In this document: one piece after another, positions 59,739 to 64,000 of the stretch
Layout: every line of letters starts with the position of its first letter
Numbering within the stretch: position 1 is the stretch's first letter
Source of the DNA: Rhizobium mesosinicum
GTDB taxonomy: Bacteria > Pseudomonadota > Alphaproteobacteria > Rhizobiales > Rhizobiaceae
NCBI RefSeq assembly: GCF_019511345.1
Contig: NZ_JAEUAK010000017.1
Location: 45,027-109,026 of the forward strand
Length of the DNA: 64,000 nt
Reading direction: 5' to 3'
Notes under the pieces: generated by a model
What the model saw: the letters and a program-made list of their open reading frames with translations, nothing else
Databases searched by the model: none
What the model was told of the DNA's origin: nothing
Program-made: the position numbers and the translations under genes

Positions 59739-60979
59739 CGCTAATTACTTTCGTAATAAAATAGCTTTTGGTCGCCCCGTCTTTAAGCGGCGCGGCGACC
59801 CTGATGCATGGCGGGCGCTACTGCGGCGTTGCCGACGCGGAAGCCTCTGATGAGGCCGAGCAGTTCGTCGGTATCGGCAGCCAGCGTTTCGGCCGATGCC
59901 GTGGTCTCTTCGGCCATGGCGGCATTCTGCTGGGTGGCGGCGTCGAGCTGGTTCATCGACGACGAGATCGAGCGCAGCGTCGTATCCTGTTCGGAGGCGC
60001 TGTGGGCGATCTTGGCGACGATCTCGTTGGCAGCTTTGATCTGATCGGAGATGCGCTTCAGCGCTTCGCCTGCCTCGCCGACGAGGCGGACACCATGGTC
60101 GACCTGGCTGGACGAGCGGGCGATCTGATCCTTGATCTCCTTGGCGGCAGCTGCCGAGCGCTGGGCCAGTTCACGCACTTCCTGAGCGACGACGGCAAAG
60201 CCCTTGCCGCTTTCGCCGGCGCGGGCTGCCTCGACACCGGCGTTCAGCGCCAGGAGGTTCGTCTGGAAGGCGATCTCGTCGATGACGCCGATGATCTTGG
60301 TGATTTCCGACGAGGACTTTTCGATGCCGCTCATGGCTTCGATCGCCTGAGTGACGATCGCATCGCTGTGGGTGGCTTCGGTCGAGACCGAGTGAACCCG
60401 CTTGCTGGCTTCATGGGCGCCATCGGCGGTCTGGCGAACGGCGACGGTCAGCTCGTCGAGAGCAGCCGAGGTTTCTTCCAGGCTGGCGGCCTGGCGCTCA
60501 GTGCGCTGCGACAGTTCGTTTGAGGCGCGGCGGATCTCTTCCTTGGCGACACCGATATCACCGCCCTTGGCGCTGACCTGGGCCATGGCGGCTTCCAGAT
60601 GCGAGAGCGCATCGTTGAAGTTGTCGCGCAATGCCGCGTATTTCTGGCCGATATCGGCGCAACGAACCGTCAGGTCGCCGCGGGCGATCTGTTCCAGCGC
60701 CTGGCCGATGGTGCTGACGACGCGAGCCTGCAGCGAGGCTTCGTCCTGCTGATGGCGCAGGTTGGTCTCACGCTCGCTTTCGAGCGCCAGCTGCTGGGCA
60801 GCCTCGCGCTCCGACATCGCGTGACGTTCCCTGATCTTCTCCTGCAGCGACTGCGTCGCCTTCGCCATCATGCCGACTTCGTTGTTCATCCCCGTATGCG
60901 GGATGGCAATCGAGACATCTTCTTCGGCGACAGCCTGCAGAGCGTTGTGAACGTCTTTCAGAGGGTTCGATATACCGCG
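59730..60979. repeat. 1250-bp direct repeat, copy 2
   Basis: This is the second copy of the repeat at 57628-58877, with the same boundaries in both copies, including the last four codons and stop of DUF523 (TCC GGC GGC CGC TAA) as non-coding remnant at its left end. It continues into the C-terminal 399 codons of the second chemoreceptor. Confidence 0.92.
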
Positions 60980-61606
60980 GATAAAATAGGCCGCAACGGC
61001 CATGCCGCCGACAAAGACGATCAGCGAGGCGGTCAGTGCCTTCCAGATCGTCGCATTGATCTTCTGCTGCAGGTCGTCGAGATAGACGCCGGTACCGACA
61101 ACGATCTTCCAGGGTTCAAAGGCTTTGGAATAGGCGCCCTTGAGGAACACCTGATCTTCCGGCTGGCCGGGCTTGCCCCAGTAGTAGAAAGTACGGCCGC
61201 CGCCAGCCTTGCCGTGGTCGACGAGGGCCTGACTGAATTTCGCGCCCGTCTTGTCGACTTGGCCGCTCATATTCTTGCCGATATTGGTCGGATTTGGATG
61301 GAAGACCTGGACGACGTTGTAGTCCATGCCGAAGAGATAACCCGATGGCTGGAAGGTCACGCGCTTCAGGATGTCGAAGGCTTCGGCCTGAGCAGCCTCA
61401 TGCGTCATCTGACCGGCCTTCTCGCGTTCGTAGAAAGTGTTGAGGACGGAGATGCCCGATTCGACCTGCGTGCGAAGCATGTCGAAGCGCTCGTCGTAAA
61501 TCGCCTGTTCGGATGTACGGATTTCAAAGTAGGTCGCGACTGCAAATGCAGCCATCAAAACACCGACCAGCGCAAAGAGCTGATGCGCGATCTTGAGCTT
61601 CTTCAT
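59783..61606 (-). CDS. Methyl-accepting chemotaxis protein with sCache-type sensor (tandem copy B)
   Basis: This 607-residue chemoreceptor has the same length and signalling half as the neighbour. TM1 near 8-28, a different single-Cache sensor (QPSGYLFGMDYNVVQVFH, KAFEPWKIVVGTGVYLDDL), TM2 near 190-210. The sensors share only the general fold, so the ligands likely differ, while the identical signalling region should couple to the same CheA/CheW arrays and methylation enzymes. The ATG at 61606 has GAGGTC upstream. Confidence 0.95.
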   Translation of the reverse strand: MKKLKIAHQLFALVGVLMAAFAVATYFEIRTSEQAIYDERFDMLRTQVESGISVLNTFYEREKAGQMTHEAAQAEAFDILKRVTFQPSGYLFGMDYNVVQVFHPNPTNIGKNMSGQVDKTGAKFSQALVDHGKAGGGRTFYYWGKPGQPEDQVFLKGAYSKAFEPWKIVVGTGVYLDDLQQKINATIWKALTASLIVFVGGMAVAAYFIRGISNPLKDVHNALQAVAEEDVSIAIPHTGMNNEVGMMAKATQSLQEKIRERHAMSEREAAQQLALESERETNLRHQQDEASLQARVVSTIGQALEQIARGDLTVRCADIGQKYAALRDNFNDALSHLEAAMAQVSAKGGDIGVAKEEIRRASNELSQRTERQAASLEETSAALDELTVAVRQTADGAHEASKRVHSVSTEATHSDAIVTQAIEAMSGIEKSSSEITKIIGVIDEIAFQTNLLALNAGVEAARAGESGKGFAVVAQEVRELAQRSAAAAKEIKDQIARSSSQVDHGVRLVGEAGEALKRISDQIKAANEIVAKIAHSASEQDTTLRSISSSMNQLDAATQQNAAMAEETTASAETLAADTDELLGLIRGFRVGNAAVAPAMHQGRRAA

Positions 61607-61955
61607 GATTGACCTCACGGAAAAGGTGAAAAGCAATATTCCCGGATCGGTCAACTCCCGACCTGCGCGCGAAGTATCGCGCGCTCAGCTAGCGCAATCA
61701 TGCGTCCTCCGGCCCTAGGTAAGTAAATTAATATGGAGGATTAAATTATCTTTTAACAAAGGCAGGGCTTCTACTCGGTCGGCCCAGTAAAATTCATGGG
61801 TATCTTCTCGCAGAATTGTATAAGTTGCAGTTCTTCGTAATTGCAATCAAATAAATTAGAATATTCTTATTAAAAACAGACAAAAACGCACCCGCTTCTC
61901 TTCAGGTGTGTTCGCAACGATCGAAACTTTGATCGGAGTGGCAAAGGGATCCGAA
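61607..61955. other. AT-rich intergenic region upstream of chemoreceptor copy B
   Basis: This 349-base region is markedly more AT-rich than its surroundings (runs near 61723-61760 and 61845-61885). It should hold the chemoreceptor promoter (leftward) and the terminator of the HPE1-like gene. I see no gene, RNA or clear repeat. Confidence 0.55.
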
Positions 61956-62408
61956 TTAGAAACGGAGCTCAAACGCGGAAACGTCGAGAGGTGTGGTTCC
62001 ACCCATATCGGCCGCTATCGGCTTCGCATCGCCGCCGACCACGGCTGCCGTCGCCTGATTGTCGATACCTTCGGTTGGCGGCGACGGGGCCAGCGCAAGC
62101 ATCTGCTCGGGCGTTGCCTTGCTCACGAAGAGGACCGGGGAACCACCCATCCAGTTTTCGGTGCGATAGATCTTTTTTTCTCCATCGACATCACGGACCT
62201 CTACCTGCTGGAAAGAGCCGGGACGCAGTTCCGGCACTAAATAATCCTTCTTCGAGGCTTCCGTCTGGAGCGGCGGGCAATGTTCGCAGGTCTCGGTAAT
62301 GATGCTGCCGGCTTCCTTCGGCTTGTTCGGCCCGACCACTTCGATCGAACCGGCTGTGGCGGAACCAGCCGCCAGCAGGAATACTGCATTGAGGAAAATC
62401 TGACGCAT
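61956..62408 (-). CDS. Secreted protein resembling plant virulence effector HPE1-like domain
   Basis: This 150-residue protein has a signal peptide (about 1-19, ending ATA). Its mature part starts GSIEVVG, contains CEHCPP (two close Cys), LVPELRPGSFQQVEVRDVDGEKKI, and an RTENWMGGSPVLFVSKA block; the C-terminus is Pro/Ala/Thr-rich. I recall an HPE1-like family in Rhizobiaceae named after a Liberibacter effector with this outline. The role is unknown. The ATG at 62408 has GGAG upstream. Confidence 0.7.
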   Translation of the reverse strand: MRQIFLNAVFLLAAGSATAGSIEVVGPNKPKEAGSIITETCEHCPPLQTEASKKDYLVPELRPGSFQQVEVRDVDGEKKIYRTENWMGGSPVLFVSKATPEQMLALAPSPPTEGIDNQATAAVVGGDAKPIAADMGGTTPLDVSAFELRF

Positions 62409-62613
62409 CAATACTACTCCGTCTCACTTAAGAGCAGCGGCCCCGGAAAACGGTCCTCTGCTCTCAGTTTTTTGTTCGTGCATCGGATTGTCCGAAAACC
62501 GTTTCACACTTTTCGGTCCGATGCATCAGGAGCCAGATTAGCGCAGCTTTGTTTCCATCCCGTCAGAGGAAAGGGTAAAAATTTAGCGAAACGGGCCGTT
62601 GTCCTTCCGCCGC

Positions 62614-63885
62614 CTATGCCTTTTCGCGTTCGACCGCGCGCCAGCCGATATCGCGGCGGCAGAAGCCGTTTTCCCATTTCACCCCGTCCAGCAGGGCATA
62701 GGCACGATCCTTCGCCTCGCCGACCGTGCGGCCCGTCGCCGTCACGTTCAGGACGCGGCCGCCGGTGGCGACAAGCGCGCCATCCTTCAGCGATGTGCCG
62801 GCGTGAAACACTTTCTCTCCCTCCCCGGCTTCCGGCAGTGAGAGGATCGGGGTGTTCTTCTCATAGGCGCCCGGATAGCCTTTCGAGGCCATGACGACGG
62901 TCAGCGCCGGATCGTCGGTCCATTCCGCCTTGAACTCGTCCAGCGTGCCGTTGGCACAGGCGAGCAACAGCGGCAGGAGATCGCTCTTCAGCCGCATCAT
63001 CAGCACCTGGCATTCCGGATCGCCGAAGCGGACATTGTATTCGATGAGTTCCGGCCCCTTGGCGGTGATCATCAGGCCCGCAAAGAAAACCCCGCTGAAG
63101 GCATGGCCGCTTTCGGCCATGCCGCGAATGGTCGGCTCGATGATCTCCTGCATCGTGCGCTCGGTCATCTCGGCCGTCATGACGGGTGCCGGCGAATAGG
63201 CGCCCATACCACCGGTATTCGGGCCGGTATCGCCCTCGCCAACGCGCTTGTGGTCCTGCGCGGTTGCGAGCGGCAGGGCATTCTTCCCGTCGCAGAGGCA
63301 GAAGAAGCTGGCTTCCTCACCATCGAGGTAGGCTTCGACGACGACCTCGGCCCCAGCCTCGCCGAAGGCACCCTCGAAGCAATCGTCCACAGCCGCCAGC
63401 GCCTCGTCCAGCGTCATCGCGACCGTCACCCCCTTGCCGGCTGCAAGGCCATCTGCCTTGACGACGATAGGCGCGCCCTGCTCACGAATATAGGCCTTGG
63501 CCTTTGGGGCGTTGTTAAAACGTTGATAGGCGCCAGTCGGGATATTATAGCGGGCGCAGATGTCCTTGGTGAAGCCCTTGGAACCCTCGAGCTGGGCAGC
63601 CGCGGCAGACGGGCCGAAGACCGCAAATCCTGCGGCACGCAGTCGGTCGGCAATGCCGGCAACCAATGGGGCTTCCGGCCCGACGACGATGAAGTCGATC
63701 ATCTTGTCCCGGCAGAAGGTGATGACCGCGTCGTGGTCGTCGATATCGACGGCGACAAGTGTCGCATGTTCGGCGATGCCCGGATTGCCGGGGGCGGCAT
63801 AGAGTTCCGTCATGAGCGGCGATTGCGCCAGCTTCCAGGCGAGTGCATGCTCGCGTCCGCCCGATCCGATCAACAGAACCTTCAT
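62614..63885 (-). CDS. purD: Phosphoribosylamine--glycine ligase
   Basis: This 423-residue ATP-grasp enzyme joins phosphoribosylamine and glycine in the second step of purine synthesis. KVLLIGSGGREHALAWKLAQS is the N-terminal nucleotide block, VVVGPEAPLVAGIADRL the next, PIVVKADGLAAGKGVTVA the ATP-binding lysine, and GMGAYSPAPV and DPECQVLMMRLKSDL follow. The start is the ATG at 63885, with AAGGGATCAGG upstream. Confidence 0.98.
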   Translation of the reverse strand: MKVLLIGSGGREHALAWKLAQSPLMTELYAAPGNPGIAEHATLVAVDIDDHDAVITFCRDKMIDFIVVGPEAPLVAGIADRLRAAGFAVFGPSAAAAQLEGSKGFTKDICARYNIPTGAYQRFNNAPKAKAYIREQGAPIVVKADGLAAGKGVTVAMTLDEALAAVDDCFEGAFGEAGAEVVVEAYLDGEEASFFCLCDGKNALPLATAQDHKRVGEGDTGPNTGGMGAYSPAPVMTAEMTERTMQEIIEPTIRGMAESGHAFSGVFFAGLMITAKGPELIEYNVRFGDPECQVLMMRLKSDLLPLLLACANGTLDEFKAEWTDDPALTVVMASKGYPGAYEKNTPILSLPEAGEGEKVFHAGTSLKDGALVATGGRVLNVTATGRTVGEAKDRAYALLDGVKWENGFCRRDIGWRAVEREKA

Positions 63886-63977
63886 GCCTGATCCCTTTGC
63901 TGCTGGTCCGACCTATTGGCCTGGCCTGTTGCGTCTGGCGGTTAAGCGGGAAGGGCCGAAAGGTCAAGCAAGAAAGC

Positions 63978-64000
63978 TTACCAGCCGCCGCCGCCACCAC
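63978..64000 (-). CDS. C-terminal end of a glycine-rich protein, running off the window
   Basis: On the minus strand the frame reads G-G-G-G-G-W then TAA (63978-63980). Glycine-rich tails of this kind ending in Trp are typical of TPM-domain (YgcG-like) proteins, but only seven codons are visible. This is a hint only. Confidence 0.3.

Noticed and set aside
1..64000. tRNA, rRNA, riboswitch, CRISPR, insertion-sequence or prophage signals
   Set aside because: Intergenic gaps are short and none shows cloverleaf, repeat-spacer, transposase or riboswitch features I can support. In particular no FMN riboswitch precedes ribB and no tRNA sits in any gap I read.

Overview
The window looks like chromosomal DNA of an alphaproteobacterium of the family Rhizobiaceae (Rhizobium/Agrobacterium type). 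The evidence is GC-rich coding with dense genes on both strands, and a set of families typical of Rhizobiales: an IalB-like protein, BA14K, DUF1344, DUF1217, an Atu4866-like protein, an HPE1-like protein, a RibBX-type ribB and bioMNY. The gene order also resembles what I remember of Sinorhizobium and Rhizobium chromosomes. I see no phage, insertion sequence, integron, CRISPR array, rRNA or tRNA. The window is mostly a conserved core with small accessory pockets.

Layout. 1-4.4 kb: the start of ctaD (partial) and coxB of the aa3 oxidase on the minus strand, then ialB-like, tldD and a GNAT gene on the plus strand, and a MazG-like pyrophosphohydrolase. 4.4-9.7 kb: a D,D-carboxypeptidase with a SPOR domain, a polysaccharide deacetylase, pdxH, a lipoprotein and a J-domain protein. 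9.7-17.3 kb: fabI, a histidine phosphatase, DUF1344, a 1060-residue GGDEF-EAL sensor, aroC and ribB with a dead ribA half. 17.3-26.2 kb: a YcaQ-like glycosylase, the bioMNY biotin uptake operon, a hotdog thioesterase, a histone-deacetylase-like amidohydrolase with xseB, an SDR, a pirin and dxs. 26.2-32.7 kb: Atu4866-like, an SDR divergent from an AraC regulator, a chemoreceptor, and the tlyA / TrmA-type methyltransferase pair.

32.8-42.2 kb: an enoyl-CoA hydratase and acyl-CoA dehydrogenase operon with a MerR-type (LiuR-like) operator candidate, a ZntB/CorA transporter, BA14K, a Rieske oxygenase of the glycine-betaine/stachydrine demethylase type with inverted repeats upstream, a conserved unknown, a Sua5-type gene and a D-2-hydroxyacid dehydrogenase. 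42.2-46 kb: a giant 1242-residue protein made of about eleven DUF1217-like repeats, with no Cys or Trp. 46.2-57.6 kb: a DUF6101-like protein, ubiA, an SDR remnant, MipA/OmpV, a histidine phosphatase, cfa, tex, glyS, a tautomerase divergent from a LysR regulator, and DUF523. 57.6-61.6 kb: two tandem chemoreceptors with different sensors but identical 399-residue signalling halves, inside a 1250-bp direct repeat. 61.9-64 kb: an HPE1-like secreted protein, purD, and the last codons of another gene.

The most novel-looking items are the giant DUF1217 repeat protein, which is separated from any flagellar locus, and the tandem chemoreceptor pair with sharp recombination boundaries. Functional groupings include respiration (ctaD/coxB), cell wall (carboxypeptidase), cofactors (biotin uptake, PLP, riboflavin, isoprenoid, ubiquinone), RNA modification, acyl-CoA oxidation and chemotaxis.
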